Shown here piece by piece: positions 1 through 10,208 of a stretch of 64,000 bases of DNA (positions are counted from its first letter, which is position 1; each line of letters starts with the position of its first letter). The DNA is from Nostoc sp. ATCC 53789. GTDB taxonomy: Bacteria > Cyanobacteriota > Cyanobacteriia > Cyanobacteriales > Nostocaceae. Made by a program: the position numbers and the translations under genes. The stretch covers positions 6,786,501-6,850,500 of the forward strand of contig NZ_CP046703.1 in NCBI RefSeq assembly GCF_009873495.1, in the 5' to 3' direction. The notes beneath the pieces were generated by a model. The model worked only from the letters and a program-made list of their open reading frames with translations, was not told the origin of the DNA and ran no database searches.

Positions 1-2106
1 AGCAGATAATTGGGCAAATTTTACCTGATTAAAGGCAGATGCACTGCCATCTTGGTCAAAGAACAGTCCACCTGTAGAAAAATCATAGATAAACCGTTGA
101 TTGCTTGTCGTTGCAGATGTTCCAACGATAAACTGATTTTGCTGAAGTGAACCTATTGATAACCCGCCACCAAAATCAGCAGCCGATACCTGAATCCGGT
201 CATTAGTTACGTTGAAGTCATAAAGACGATCAATACCTTGATTAAAGCCATTGAAAACAAAGGTATCATTGCCAAAACCACCTGTTAGGGTATCATTACC
301 AAAACCACCTGTCAGGATATCATTTCCATTACCACCTTTGAGGGTGTCATCTCCATTACCACCGCTAAGGGTATTATTCCCTAATGCGCCAAATGCAGAG
401 ATGTAATCATTATCATCACCCCCCAAGAGTAAGTTATTGCCTGTTGAATAATCAACAATCAATTTATCAGCACCAGCGCCACCGTTGAGCGTATTATTGC
501 CTGATGCCCTGCGATAAACTCCTTTTTCGTCGCCGGAATTGTCGTATTCGTAGCCAGAGGCTGAGAGATAATCATTGCCATTATCTCCATTGAGTAGATT
601 ATTGCCCGTTGAATAATCAACATTCAAATTATCGTCACCAGCACCACCATTAAGGGTGTTATTTCCAGTAGTGTTATAAAAAGCTCCTCCGAAGCCGCGG
701 CCGTAGCTAGAACCGGAGAGAGAATCATTGCCATCTCCACCAGAAAGCAGATTATTGCCTCGTGAATAGTTAACATTTAAGTAATCGCTACCAGCACCAC
801 CGTTAAGGGTGTTATTCCCTGAAGTGTTATCAAACCTATAGCCCTCAAATTCAGAGGCAAAGAGAGAGTCATTGCCATCGCCACCAGACAGCAGATTATT
901 GCCTGTTGAAATATTAGCACTCAAGTAATCGTCACCAGCACCACCGTTGAGGGTGTTATTACCAGAGGAAAGATTGATAGAGAGATAATCGTTATTATCA
1001 CCACCATCTAGGAAGTTCTTACCTGTTGAAAGTAAGGCACTCAAGGTATCGTTACCAACGCCTCCGTTGAGGGTGTTATTGCCAGACACTCTAGGGTCGT
1101 AGTAGCCACTAGAGGCAGAGAGATAATCATTGCCATTGGAACCATCCAGTAAGTTATCACCTGCGGAACCGTCAGCAATCAAGGTATCGTTACCAGCGCC
1201 ACCCTTGAGAGTGTTATTACCAGACACCACATTACCTTCGTAGTCCCCTAATGCCGAGAGACTATCATTGCCATCGCCACCAAACAAGAGATTATTGCCT
1301 GCTGAAGAGTCAACATTCAAGTTATCGTCACCAGCACCACCGTTGAGGATATTGTTCCCTGCACCACCCCGTAGCAAGTCATTACCAGCACCACCGTCGA
1401 GGGAATCATTGCCAGTATCACCAATAAGGGTATCGTTCCCCGCACCGCCAATGAGAGTATCATTTCCCGTACCACCCCGCAGCAAGTCGTTGCCACTCTT
1501 GCCGTCGATGCGGTCATTCCCGCCCTGACCATTGATGACATCATTTGAGTTATCTAAACCTGTAACGTTGTTGTCGAGGTCATTGAGGAAAGTCACCGTG
1601 TTCTTGTTGAACACGCTAGTTGCAGTGGAGTTGGCATCAAAGACATCAAAACTATCGGTGATGCTAGTTTGCCCATCAAACAGGATATTACCAATAGCTG
1701 GTCTGTTTCCAGAAGCTTTCAGGTTATCGAGGTTTTCTAATTTGAAGTTTTTTAGAATCGTTTTGGTATTAGCAACCCCATCAAAGGTAATTTCCAGATT
1801 GTTACCATTCTGGGTAAGCAACAGATTTTGGGCAGTCAAATCAGCACCCTGGAATTTGATCGTATCCACTTCGGCAATAACTGCTGCTGTCGGGTTTGTT
1901 CCTTTACCTATGCCACCAAAATCAGTGATAGTATCAGTCCCATCACCCAAGTTGTAAATAAATTTATCCTTGCCGCCACCACCAGTCAGAGTGTCATCGC
2001 CCTGTTGAGCTGTAATGGTATCGTTGCCTACTTTACTGTTAATTATGTCAGCGTCATTACTGCCCAGTAGAGTATCATTACTGTTAGTTCCAATGATATT
2101 TGTCAT
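1..2106 (-). CDS. RTX-type calcium-binding repeat protein, 3' end outside the window
   Basis: The reading frame opens with ATG at 2104-2106 and stays open for 702 codons to the window edge, so the C-terminus is missing. After about 25 N-terminal residues containing GTNSNDTLLGS-type repeats there is a non-repetitive domain (about residues 45-170). From about residue 180 glycine/aspartate-rich nonapeptides (GGxGNDxLxGG) follow; this is the calcium-binding parallel beta-roll of RTX proteins. Residues about 245-580 carry a larger repeat of roughly 40 residues in which GNNTLNGGAGDD and GNNLLSGGDGND blocks alternate, separated by serine/tyrosine-rich spacers. The last residues visible include FIYDFSTGGLFFDQDG, which often lies near the end of cyanobacterial RTX proteins, so little is probably missing. 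Such proteins normally leave the cell by type I secretion without a signal peptide, and none is seen here. Substrate or enzymatic activity unknown. Confidence 0.85.
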   Translation of the reverse strand, partial: MTNIIGTNSNDTLLGSNDADIINSKVGNDTITAQQGDDTLTGGGGKDKFIYNLGDGTDTITDFGGIGKGTNPTAAVIAEVDTIKFQGADLTAQNLLLTQNGNNLEITFDGVANTKTILKNFKLENLDNLKASGNRPAIGNILFDGQTSITDSFDVFDANSTATSVFNKNTVTFLNDLDNNVTGLDNSNDVINGQGGNDRIDGKSGNDLLRGGTGNDTLIGGAGNDTLIGDTGNDSLDGGAGNDLLRGGAGNNILNGGAGDDNLNVDSSAGNNLLFGGDGNDSLSALGDYEGNVVSGNNTLKGGAGNDTLIADGSAGDNLLDGSNGNDYLSASSGYYDPRVSGNNTLNGGVGNDTLSALLSTGKNFLDGGDNNDYLSINLSSGNNTLNGGAGDDYLSANISTGNNLLSGGDGNDSLFASEFEGYRFDNTSGNNTLNGGAGSDYLNVNYSRGNNLLSGGDGNDSLSGSSYGRGFGGAFYNTTGNNTLNGGAGDDNLNVDYSTGNNLLNGDNGNDYLSASGYEYDNSGDEKGVYRRASGNNTLNGGAGADKLIVDYSTGNNLLLGGDDNDYISAFGALGNNTLSGGNGDDTLKGGNGNDILTGGFGNDTLTGGFGNDTFVFNGFNQGIDRLYDFNVTNDRIQVSAADFGGGLSIGSLQQNQFIVGTSATTSNQRFIYDFSTGGLFFDQDGSASAFNQVKFAQLSA

Positions 2107-3556
2107 AACTTTTACCTTTCTTAATCGATATTCCCGTAAATTTAAATTTCTCAGCCCTGAATTAGTACTGTTTTAGAACACAAAAACCCGCCGAGAGTTG
2201 ATACTTTCGACATATTTTGATTTCCCTCTGGAGGGACAGTAATTTTTCTTGAAAATCCACACTGTTGAGCAGATTGCAACTAGCACCTATCTACATATCA
2301 AAATCTCATGCACTGTACAAATTAATGACTTTGTGCATGAACTCAAATAGTTCATTTCAGGCTTTTTATAAGCATCCTTGATTAAATACCTTAGGCGCAG
2401 CCCCAACTTAGGCATTCTTGCAAAAACATCACAAAATCAAGCTTAAATGCCTGAAAATCACACTTCATACTTTAATTTTTTTGTCAATGCGTAAATCCTA
2501 GTGTCTTGAAAATAGGGAACAGTTAACTCTTGATACAGAAGGTTATTTTTATCCCCTCGTTGTGGGCTATTGACTGTGGGTGTCTAGCTTAAAAAGAGAG
2601 AACATTTAAATAACCTGATACTAACTAAATACTGAAGTTTGCTTGTATGTCTATACTTCAAAAAGTATCTTTGCATACTCTTTACATTGTAGGAGAGATA
2701 TGTGAGTAAATAGTCGTAAAAAAAGTAAACTATGTAAAGATAAATAAATCGCAATCGGTTCGAAGAAGAAATCAAAATGGGCTACGCTCCGCTACGCTAA
2801 CAAAGACGTTTCCGTTACTCTGGTCATAATCAAGATGATCTCTACGAGACGCTGTGTTATCCGCCAATCATACAGAATTAAGGATGAATCCTGACTTCTA
2901 AATTCTGTTTTGATAAACGGGAAAAGCTTGGTCTACAAAGACTTTGGTATAAACTTTCTTCGAGGAAGAAGACCAAAATGCAAGGAGTCAGACATAGTTT
3001 TTTTGGAAGAATGCCTGAAACATGATTAATTTGTTGTTACATACTTGTAAATTTTTCTGCCGACCTACTTATGTGCTAAAAAATCCTCTTAGTGTGTTCT
3101 TCATATTTTCAGAGTTTATAGTCAAGATTTTGCACATAGCAGTCACAAAGAAGTTTGAGCCGAAGCTTTCAAAGTAGGAAACCTCAAGATGCTTGAAAGA
3201 TTGATAAAATACATCTTTTTATTTTTGAGCGCTGCGATGCCTGCGGTTCTTGCTAGCCTACGCCTGGTAATAGATCATATCTGTGCAATAATCGCGATCG
3301 CTTACCAAAATTACAGATGCAGAGATGCCCAAAAGGATTGCGATCGCAATTCACATTAGTTCATTATCGTCAGGTGACAGAAGCAACAGTTATACAAAGG
3401 TATAAATGGATAGTGTTGAGATGATTTACTTCTAAACTGAGTTGAGCAATTTCCAAAGCTTTTTGGTACAGTATTCTAGAAAATCCAGATGACAAAGATA
3501 GGCGATCGCTAATTGCAATTGCCAGTCTATTGCTCAAAATCTAGAATGCAGTTGCT
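2107..3556. other. Long intergenic region between the RTX gene and the topoisomerase gene
   Basis: These 1.45 kb hold no convincing gene; the small frames present have no family features. The region is AT-rich, contains HIP1 octamers near 3295 and 3505, and fragments of dispersed Nostoc-type repeats (near 2778-2800 and 2835-2855, the latter with the TCTACGAGACGCTG motif). It must hold the divergent promoters of both flanking genes, but I cannot point to them. Confidence 0.5.
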
Positions 3557-5725
3557 ATGATCAAACGCCTGCTTGTGGTCGAGTCTCCCGGAAAAGTCAA
3601 AAAACTCAGTCAAATTCTGGGTTCGGATTGGAAAGTTTTAGCCAGTTGTGGCCACATCCGAGAACTCAGCAATGAAGGGGACGATTCCTTGGGCTTCGTC
3701 ATGGACGGCAGTAATGTTCGGTGCAATTACGTTCCGCGTGACCAACGAGCGAAAGAAACAATCCAGAAGCTCAAGTCTGCGGTGAAGCAGGTTGATGAAG
3801 TTGTCTTAGCAACTGACCCAGACCGGGAAGGCGAGACAATTGCTTGGCATCTCAAAGAAACGCTGGGTTTAAGGGAACCGAAACGAGTAATTTATACTGA
3901 GATTACAGCATCGGCGGTACAGAGTGCGATCGCTAATCCCAGAAAGCTAGACCAAAATTTAATCGGTGCTGGGTTATGCCGAGATTGCCTAGATAAGCTT
4001 GTAGGTTATAAAGGTAGCCCTTTAGTTTGGGCATTGAATAACGGTGCTAAGAGTGTTGGCAGAGTCCAAAGTGCCACCTTGCATTTGATTTGTCAGCGAG
4101 AAAACGAAATTCTGGCTTTTGTTCCCCAAGATTACTGGAGTGTCTGGGTAGATTATGCTGAAGGATTTCGGGCTTTTTACAAAGGTACAGTAGATTCTGC
4201 AAAAGATGCAGCAGACCAAGAAACTGAAACTCATGATGATGCAAAGGTAGGTAATAGTCCAGAAACACCTGAGTCTAAGCGCGTTCTTTCCGAAGCAGAG
4301 GCTACACGTTTAGTTGAAGAAGCACAGCGACATCCTCATCAGGTGATTCATTTTGAAGGAAAAATAGTTAACCGTCAGCCACCGCCACCATTTACAACTT
4401 CCAGCCTTCAGCAAGCAGCTGGTTCAAAGCTGAGGTTTGCTCCTGACAAAACCATGATTGAGGCCCAAAAGCTCTATGAGGCAGGGCTTATCACATATAT
4501 GCGAACAGATTCAGTAATGCTGAGTCCAGAATTTTGTACCAGCGCTCGTAAATGGTTAGAGCAAAATGATCCGCAGAATGTACCGCAGCAAGTCGCCAAG
4601 CATCGTAGTAGCAAATCAGCTCAAGAAGCACATGAGGCGATTCGTCCAACAGATGTATTTCGTCCCTCAGTTCAATTGCGTTTAGAACTTCCTGATGATG
4701 AGTTTAATCTTTATGTAATGATCTGGAAACGGTCAATTGCTTCTCAGTGTCGTGCTGCCCAATTGCGTAAAACTTTGGTGATTACTCAGTCTGGTTCTCT
4801 ACTGTGGTCAGCTAGAGGGCAAGTAATTGAATTTTACGGTTATGCCCGCTACTGGAACAATCTCAGCAAGGATAGTATTTTACCTTCATTACAACAGGGA
4901 CAAGCATTGAAACTGGAGAATGCTGGACATGAGCAGAAGCAGACGCAGCCACCACCGCGTTATAGTGAACCCAAATTAGTACAACTGATGGAACGTAAAG
5001 GAATTGGTCGCCCAAGTACTTATGCTCCTACTGTTGCTACCTTAAAAAAACGAAATTATGTCGAGTTGAAAAAAGACCATCTGCAACCGACAGCGTTAGG
5101 GTTAGAAGTTGATGCGTTTTTGCTCAAAGCACTACCAGATTTACTAGAGGCGGAATTCACAGCGAAAATGGAGGATGCCCTTGATGCAATTTCCGAAGGA
5201 AAAAACTCTTGGCAGCATTATTTAACTAGTTGGAATCAGAATTACTTTGTACCAGCACTATCCAAAGCTAAGACTGTAGTTGCGAGTTCCCCAACAGGTA
5301 AAGCTAATGTGATAAGCGATCGCAAATATGAAACTTCCAAAACGCGATGCCCTGAATGCAAAAATTTTCTCTCTAAAATTCCGAGTAGTAAAGTTAAAAA
5401 GAAATATTTCCTCAAATGCACAAAAGGCTGTGAAAATGTCGTACTATTTTGGAGCGACTTTAACAAAACTTGGCAGCCACCACAAGCTAAAACAGTCCAA
5501 GCTGAAAATCAACAAAAGCCTCCCGTGAAGATGACGGCATATCCCTGCCCGGTATGTAAGAAACCTCTAGAGGAGTACAGTTATATCAAAGAGGGGCAGA
5601 GTAAGACAATGTTGCGATGTTCTAACGCACAATCCCGTAAAGATACGAAACATAAAGATGTAGCTTATTTCAGTACGCCAAAAGGGTGGTGGAGTCCTAA
5701 GTTTGGGGAGATATCAAAAACTTAA
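3557..5725 (+). CDS. topA: Type IA DNA topoisomerase with two C-terminal zinc fingers
   Basis: Relaxes negatively supercoiled DNA by transient single-strand cleavage. The Toprim domain is at the N-terminus: E9 in VVESPGK and the acidic D87-P-D89-R-E91-G-E93 motif that binds Mg2+. The catalytic tyrosine is Y314 within GLITYMRTDS. Two C-terminal zinc-ribbon modules begin at C598 (CPEC) and C664 (CPVC), each followed by a downstream Cys pair. Residues about 213-240 are an acidic, low-complexity insertion. At 722 residues it is shorter than the main cyanobacterial TopA as I know it (about 850-900 residues), so this could be a second, shorter paralogue. The gene stands alone; no terminator was recognised after it. 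Confidence 0.93.
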   Translation: MIKRLLVVESPGKVKKLSQILGSDWKVLASCGHIRELSNEGDDSLGFVMDGSNVRCNYVPRDQRAKETIQKLKSAVKQVDEVVLATDPDREGETIAWHLKETLGLREPKRVIYTEITASAVQSAIANPRKLDQNLIGAGLCRDCLDKLVGYKGSPLVWALNNGAKSVGRVQSATLHLICQRENEILAFVPQDYWSVWVDYAEGFRAFYKGTVDSAKDAADQETETHDDAKVGNSPETPESKRVLSEAEATRLVEEAQRHPHQVIHFEGKIVNRQPPPPFTTSSLQQAAGSKLRFAPDKTMIEAQKLYEAGLITYMRTDSVMLSPEFCTSARKWLEQNDPQNVPQQVAKHRSSKSAQEAHEAIRPTDVFRPSVQLRLELPDDEFNLYVMIWKRSIASQCRAAQLRKTLVITQSGSLLWSARGQVIEFYGYARYWNNLSKDSILPSLQQGQALKLENAGHEQKQTQPPPRYSEPKLVQLMERKGIGRPSTYAPTVATLKKRNYVELKKDHLQPTALGLEVDAFLLKALPDLLEAEFTAKMEDALDAISEGKNSWQHYLTSWNQNYFVPALSKAKTVVASSPTGKANVISDRKYETSKTRCPECKNFLSKIPSSKVKKKYFLKCTKGCENVVLFWSDFNKTWQPPQAKTVQAENQQKPPVKMTAYPCPVCKKPLEEYSYIKEGQSKTMLRCSNAQSRKDTKHKDVAYFSTPKGWWSPKFGEISKT

Positions 5726-5788
5726 CTAAAGCTATCCGGCTCATTTCACCGCTAGACAAATAAATTTGAGTTTTATCTGATAACGCCT

Positions 5789-6910
5789 TTACCCACCAAG
5801 CTTGATATTCTGTTGCTTTAGTAGATTTATCAACAAGTTTTTAAATATGCCACTTAGGATACCAATAAGAGGAGTAGGCACAGTTAGGAGATATCGGCGG
5901 AAAGTTTTGACATCGAAGGGCCAAACGGGCAACTCATCAGTCATAGTGTACAAGGCACGTAGCTGCTGAATTTTTTCAGATTTTTTCTTGAAAGCTTCTG
6001 TGTCTTCAGCCAGACTAGTATAAATCCCCGAATAATCTGCTCGGAACTGCCGAGCAATTTTATCTAAAGACTTTTCTTTAGCTCTTTTCATACCGCTATT
6101 TGCTGCCAGCAATGGCCCAAAAAAACATCCCATTGATAGAAAAATATACAATGGAATTACCAGATGAACAAACCAGAATCCTTTTCCGACATCTTGTGTA
6201 ATTACTTGATACTCAATCACGCCAATCCAGATACCCAAAACAGCAACTAGATAGGCAGTTTTAAGCGAATAATCACTGAGACATCGCAGACCACCACAGC
6301 GATCGGGATGAAGAGGATTAATATCAAGATCCTTGTTTCCTAAAATTCTATAGAAAATCCAAATATTTGTAATCAAATTAATGACAAGTATACTACCCAT
6401 ATATACGACTGCAAATGTGGCGATCGTAATGGTAAGTCCTGGTAGAAAACTAGAGCTAGTCCAACTCTCTTCTAATCTAGGTCTGATGATAAAAACAATA
6501 GTGCTGAAAAAGAGAGCGCTGGCAAGTGCAGATAGTTGTCGCCATTTTTGGGAATAGAGGTTAATAACAAATTGATCAATCTGAAATTTGTCTATTTCTA
6601 ATACGTCAGATTTTTCCAGGTCTTGAATTACTTTATCGATTGCTTGAAAACTCCATAAGTAATATCCCAATGTTACTGGATTAATGAAAAGTCCTACTAA
6701 CCAGGGAATCCAGTCTTTAAGTAACCCCATCTGTCCCTGCTTAGACCACAGCGTATCACTTATCCATGCAGTAAACAAATAAACTACAGTAGCGGTAAGT
6801 GCTGCCAACAGCCCGAAAGTTAGAGGAGAAAGACCAAGTTTTCCAATTACTAGATACGCAACAGGGTCAAATCGGTGAAGGTTCCGTTTGTGCGAAATAT
6901 CGTTTGTCAT
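5789..6910 (-). CDS. Polytopic membrane protein of unknown function
   Basis: I do not recognise a family. The 373-residue protein shows hydrophobic segments at about residues 25-52, 68-90, 128-150, 158-190, 222-240 and 248-272, consistent with about six membrane spans, and a lysine-rich, probably cytoplasmic C-terminal third (KEKSLDKIARQFRADYSG and KKKSEKIQQL) followed by a weakly hydrophobic tail. The start ATG has an AAAGA just before it. It converges on the topoisomerase gene (63 bp gap) and has its own upstream region of about 160 bp, so it is probably monocistronic. Confidence 0.7.
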   Translation of the reverse strand: MTNDISHKRNLHRFDPVAYLVIGKLGLSPLTFGLLAALTATVVYLFTAWISDTLWSKQGQMGLLKDWIPWLVGLFINPVTLGYYLWSFQAIDKVIQDLEKSDVLEIDKFQIDQFVINLYSQKWRQLSALASALFFSTIVFIIRPRLEESWTSSSFLPGLTITIATFAVVYMGSILVINLITNIWIFYRILGNKDLDINPLHPDRCGGLRCLSDYSLKTAYLVAVLGIWIGVIEYQVITQDVGKGFWFVHLVIPLYIFLSMGCFFGPLLAANSGMKRAKEKSLDKIARQFRADYSGIYTSLAEDTEAFKKKSEKIQQLRALYTMTDELPVWPFDVKTFRRYLLTVPTPLIGILSGIFKNLLINLLKQQNIKLGG

Positions 6911-7069
6911 TCTTTAACAATGAGTCAGGTAAATAACACCATACATATTTAGGGGTAAATGTGCCAATTTTGGCAAAATATAGTAATAAATCTGGTGAGC
7001 CAAAAAAGCTCACTCTATAAACTTTTGAATTCTTAATTTTGAATTGTACGTAGCGCTACTAAGTATTTA

Positions 7070-7585
7070 TCAATACGGACTGACCTTAGTGGTAAGTTCT
7101 GCGGGGTTCAAATTTTCATAGCGTTCAAAGGGTTGATGAATCCAGGGGTTGTCAGCCAAGTAATCGACATAATAATTGGGTGCTATAACTGAACAGGCTT
7201 TATACCAAAGAACGGCAGTGCGAATTTCCTCAATTTGGGAATCAGTATTTTGCTTGAGCCAAGGTATAGTCTGTTGGAGTGTGATGCCAGAGTCTACTAA
7301 GTCATCTACTAAAAGAATGCGCGAACCTAACTTTTCGGCAGTCATTGTCAAGTGGCGGGAGAAAATTAAATTACTTCTTTCTTGCTTACCAACGCCACTG
7401 TAAGATGAGGTTGCTAATATTGCCAGTGGTTGCTGGTATATCCGGGAGAGAATATCTCCAACTCTTAATCCTCCTCTGGCAAGACAGATAATCTGGTTAA
7501 ATTCCCAACTGGATTGATAAATCTGGATAGCCAGTTGTTCAATTTTTTGGTGATAATCTGACCAAGAAACGTAAAGGTCTGGCAT
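7070..7585 (-). CDS. Type I phosphoribosyltransferase (xanthine/guanine or hypoxanthine type)
   Basis: A 171-residue protein of the PRTase fold. The 5-phosphoribosyl-diphosphate binding loop is clear as ILLVDDLVDSGITL (about residues 90-103), and the N-terminal CLARGGLRVGDILS segment matches the PPi-binding loop region of purine salvage enzymes. Expected reaction: purine base plus PRPP to nucleotide plus PPi in the cytoplasm. Substrate cannot be decided by eye: Gpt-like enzymes and putative PRTases of unknown base specificity share these motifs. It is transcribed away from the sugar symporter gene at 7663 with 77 bp between the starts. Confidence 0.8.
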   Translation of the reverse strand: MPDLYVSWSDYHQKIEQLAIQIYQSSWEFNQIICLARGGLRVGDILSRIYQQPLAILATSSYSGVGKQERSNLIFSRHLTMTAEKLGSRILLVDDLVDSGITLQQTIPWLKQNTDSQIEEIRTAVLWYKACSVIAPNYYVDYLADNPWIHQPFERYENLNPAELTTKVSPY

Positions 7586-7662
7586 AAGTCTAACGGAAGT
7601 GGTAGATGGCTAGTATTGAAGGCAATCGCAAACTTTTTATTTTAGTATGAGCGCAAGTTATT

Positions 7663-9114
7663 ATGAAAGATTATGCTGCTGATGGCGATGCCCAACGAGA
7701 TATTCTTAGTGAAAAACTCGACTTAAAAACAAAACTGGCTTATGGTGCAGGGGATTTAGGCCCGGCAATTACTGCCAATATCTCTGTGTTTTATCTGCTG
7801 ATTTTCTTTACCAATGTCGCTGGTATCCCTGCGGGTTTAGCTGGCACTATTTTGATGATTGGCAAAATCTGGGATGGCGTAAATGATCCTCTTGTGGGAT
7901 TCCTGACTGATAAAACGAAATCTCGGCGTTGGGGCCGTCGTCTTCCTTGGATGTTTTATGGAGCAATCCCTTTTGGAATTTTATTCTTCTTGCAATGGAT
8001 TGTACCGCAATTTAGTGCAAATCAGAGTGAGAATATTTGGCCGTTGTTCTGGTATTACGTAGCGATTGGGATTCTATCTCAAGCGTTTTACACGGTTGTG
8101 AATTTGCCTTATACGGCAATGACTCCAGAACTAACTCAAGATTACGACGAACGTACCAGCCTTAACAGCTATCGCTTTACATTTTCCATTGGTGGCAGCA
8201 TTTTGTCATTAATTTTAGCGCTAATTATTTTTATCAAAATTAGCGATCGCCAACAAGCATATCTCGTTTTAGCAGCAGTTTGTACTGTAATTTCGATTTT
8301 AGGATTATATTGCTGCGTTTTTGGAGTTCGCGATCGCATCTTGGCTTTTGAGGCTAAACGCATCCAAACCGAGGAACCTGCATCTCTCCCCTTCGGCGAA
8401 CAGCTAAAAATAGTCTTCAGCAACCGACCTTTTTTATTTGTTATTGGTATATATCTTTTTTCTTGGCTAGGTGTGCAGATTACAGCCAGCATTATTCCCT
8501 ATTTTGTAGTCAATTGTATGGCCCTTAAAGAATCAGATGTGCCCACAGTGCTGATTGCAGTCCAAGCAACTGCCCTGCTGATGCTATTTGTCTGGGGTGA
8601 GTTGAGTAAAAAAGTCGGGAAAAAAGTTGTTTATTTTCTGGGAATGAGTTTGTGGATAATAGCTGCTGCCGGACTATTTTTCTTACAGCCTGGTCAAATA
8701 GTTTTGATGTATGTGATGGCTGTGATGGCAGGTATTGGTGTATCCACAGCTTATCTGATTCCCTGGTCGATGATTCCAGATGTAATTGAATTAGATGAAC
8801 TGCAAACTGGACAACGCAGAGAAGGCATTTTTTATGGCTTCATGGTTTTGCTACAAAAATTTGGTTTAGCTTTCGGACTGTTTTTGGTAGGAAATGCTTT
8901 GCAAGTATCAGGTTTCAAAGAATCCGTAGCCGGAAGTCCACTACCTATCCAACCAGAATCGGCACTGTTTGCTATTCGTATTGCCGTTGGCCCCATACCT
9001 ACAGTTTGTTTGCTTTGTGGCTTAGTTTTAACGTATTTTTACCCAATTACCCGCGAGATGCACGCAGAAATTATGCTGAAACTCAAAGAAAGGCAAGAGA
9101 AGAGGGGAAGTTAA
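7663..9114 (+). CDS. GPH-family (MelB-like) cation:sugar symporter
   Basis: A 483-residue 12-span transporter of the glycoside-pentoside-hexuronide:cation symporter branch of the major facilitator superfamily. Diagnostic features: YGAGDLGPAI at the start of span 1, the GKIWDGVNDPLVGFLTD motif between spans 2 and 3, and the basic SRRWGRRLPW loop directly after it. Further membrane spans run through the rest of the protein, with a conserved IPWSMIPDVIELDEL segment after residue 360. It should import a sugar or sugar derivative with Na+ or H+; the substrate cannot be read from the sequence. The adjacent phosphoribosyltransferase and surE genes do not point to one. Confidence 0.87.
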   Translation: MKDYAADGDAQRDILSEKLDLKTKLAYGAGDLGPAITANISVFYLLIFFTNVAGIPAGLAGTILMIGKIWDGVNDPLVGFLTDKTKSRRWGRRLPWMFYGAIPFGILFFLQWIVPQFSANQSENIWPLFWYYVAIGILSQAFYTVVNLPYTAMTPELTQDYDERTSLNSYRFTFSIGGSILSLILALIIFIKISDRQQAYLVLAAVCTVISILGLYCCVFGVRDRILAFEAKRIQTEEPASLPFGEQLKIVFSNRPFLFVIGIYLFSWLGVQITASIIPYFVVNCMALKESDVPTVLIAVQATALLMLFVWGELSKKVGKKVVYFLGMSLWIIAAAGLFFLQPGQIVLMYVMAVMAGIGVSTAYLIPWSMIPDVIELDELQTGQRREGIFYGFMVLLQKFGLAFGLFLVGNALQVSGFKESVAGSPLPIQPESALFAIRIAVGPIPTVCLLCGLVLTYFYPITREMHAEIMLKLKERQEKRGS

Positions 9115-9147
9115 GGGAGTGGGGAAAGATTTTTTTGTTTTACAGTT

Positions 9148-9828
9148 TCAAACCCTTAACTGAGTTACAGCAATATTGCCGGAAAAACATACGTCCACAT
9201 CACTACCAGGGGTGCGATCGCGTTTGCCATATTCTCCTACATAATAAAAATCATCGCCTTCAATTCGATAGTTGACAGGCAAAGGTCTGCTACAGGCTTG
9301 GCAAAACACTATCTCAGGATGTGGTTCTCCTGGTAGCAGATTCGGCAAGTTCACATTCCAAAAGCTTCCTGGTTCTAGGGGACGCTTGAGTAAGTCCGCT
9401 AAAACTTCAGCTGTCAATTTGGCAGCTAGATCCCAATCAAAATTCTGCTTGGCTTTGCGATAGTGGGAAATAGCAATTCCGGGAATACCGTGCATTGCGG
9501 CTTCCCGCACAGCAGCCACTGTGCCAGAAATGTAGACATCGACTCCCAAGTTGCCCCCAGCGTTAATACCTGAAAGCACAAATTTGACATCTGCGTTGAT
9601 TTGTGTTAAAGCAATTCTCACACAATCGGCGGGAGTGCCTGCGATCGCATATTCAGTCTCAGAACGTCGCTGGAGGTTGATGGCGCGAGTGGTAGTAACT
9701 TGATGTCCACACCCAGACTGATGATCGGCAGGAGCCGCGATAATAACATTTTTGCCATTTACAGCTTTGATTAGAGCTTTTATACCGGGGGCATCAATGC
9801 CATCGTCGTTAGTTAAAATTATAGTCAT
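9148..9828 (-). CDS. surE: 5'/3'-nucleotidase SurE
   Basis: The 226-residue protein begins MTIILTNDDGIDAPG, the SurE signature, with metal ligands D8 and D9. S38 in DHQSGCGH and the asparagine-containing LSGINAGGNLG loop (about residues 85-95) complete the divalent-metal site. SurE dephosphorylates nucleoside 5'- and 3'-monophosphates, and in some bacteria exopolyphosphate. Length is normal for the short form. It converges on the GPH symporter gene (33 bp gap); no terminator hairpin was obvious in that gap. Confidence 0.95.
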   Translation of the reverse strand: MTIILTNDDGIDAPGIKALIKAVNGKNVIIAAPADHQSGCGHQVTTTRAINLQRRSETEYAIAGTPADCVRIALTQINADVKFVLSGINAGGNLGVDVYISGTVAAVREAAMHGIPGIAISHYRKAKQNFDWDLAAKLTAEVLADLLKRPLEPGSFWNVNLPNLLPGEPHPEIVFCQACSRPLPVNYRIEGDDFYYVGEYGKRDRTPGSDVDVCFSGNIAVTQLRV

Positions 9829-10208
9829 GTATATATTATTCTAGATTTAGCCAAAATATCAGAGAAGTTGCAGAGATAACCCATAAAAGGGTATAGCAGG
9901 ACAAGCAACTTGCATATATGAAAAGTTATACTTCTTTCTGCCAAAAATATTCATTATACGATATCATTTCTAGATGGTTTGCAAATTCCGCCCTAAGCAT
10001 TTGGGTTAATTCTCAAAATGGGCGGTATTTCTTGTCAATTTTATGCTTGCAACCGCGATCATCAGAAGTTTGTGCAATCAAAAAATCCCGTAAAATACAT
10101 ATCTGCTGGTAGTAGCAAAAACTTGATCCCGGAGAAAACCGCGAACGAGGTGATTTTTGCACTAGTTCTGTAGTATTTTTGGTGCAAGTCTGTCTTAGGG
10201 ATCACACG
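9829..10208. other. Intergenic region upstream of psb32
   Basis: 380 bp without a supported gene between the divergent surE and psb32 starts. Small frames here have no recognisable features. It presumably carries both promoters; I see no repeat or RNA element. Confidence 0.4.

Noticed and set aside
1268..2070. Several proline- or serine-rich open frames on the plus strand, and a minus-strand frame in another register
   Set aside because: They are mirror or shifted translations of the RTX repeat gene.
2755..2770. GGTTCGAA as a tRNA T-loop
   Set aside because: No cloverleaf can be folded around it.
2584..2775. A 63-residue aromatic-rich frame on the minus strand
   Set aside because: Random AT-rich composition, no ribosome site and no family resemblance.
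9918..10112. Small frame upstream of psb32
   Set aside because: No ribosome binding site and no conserved features.
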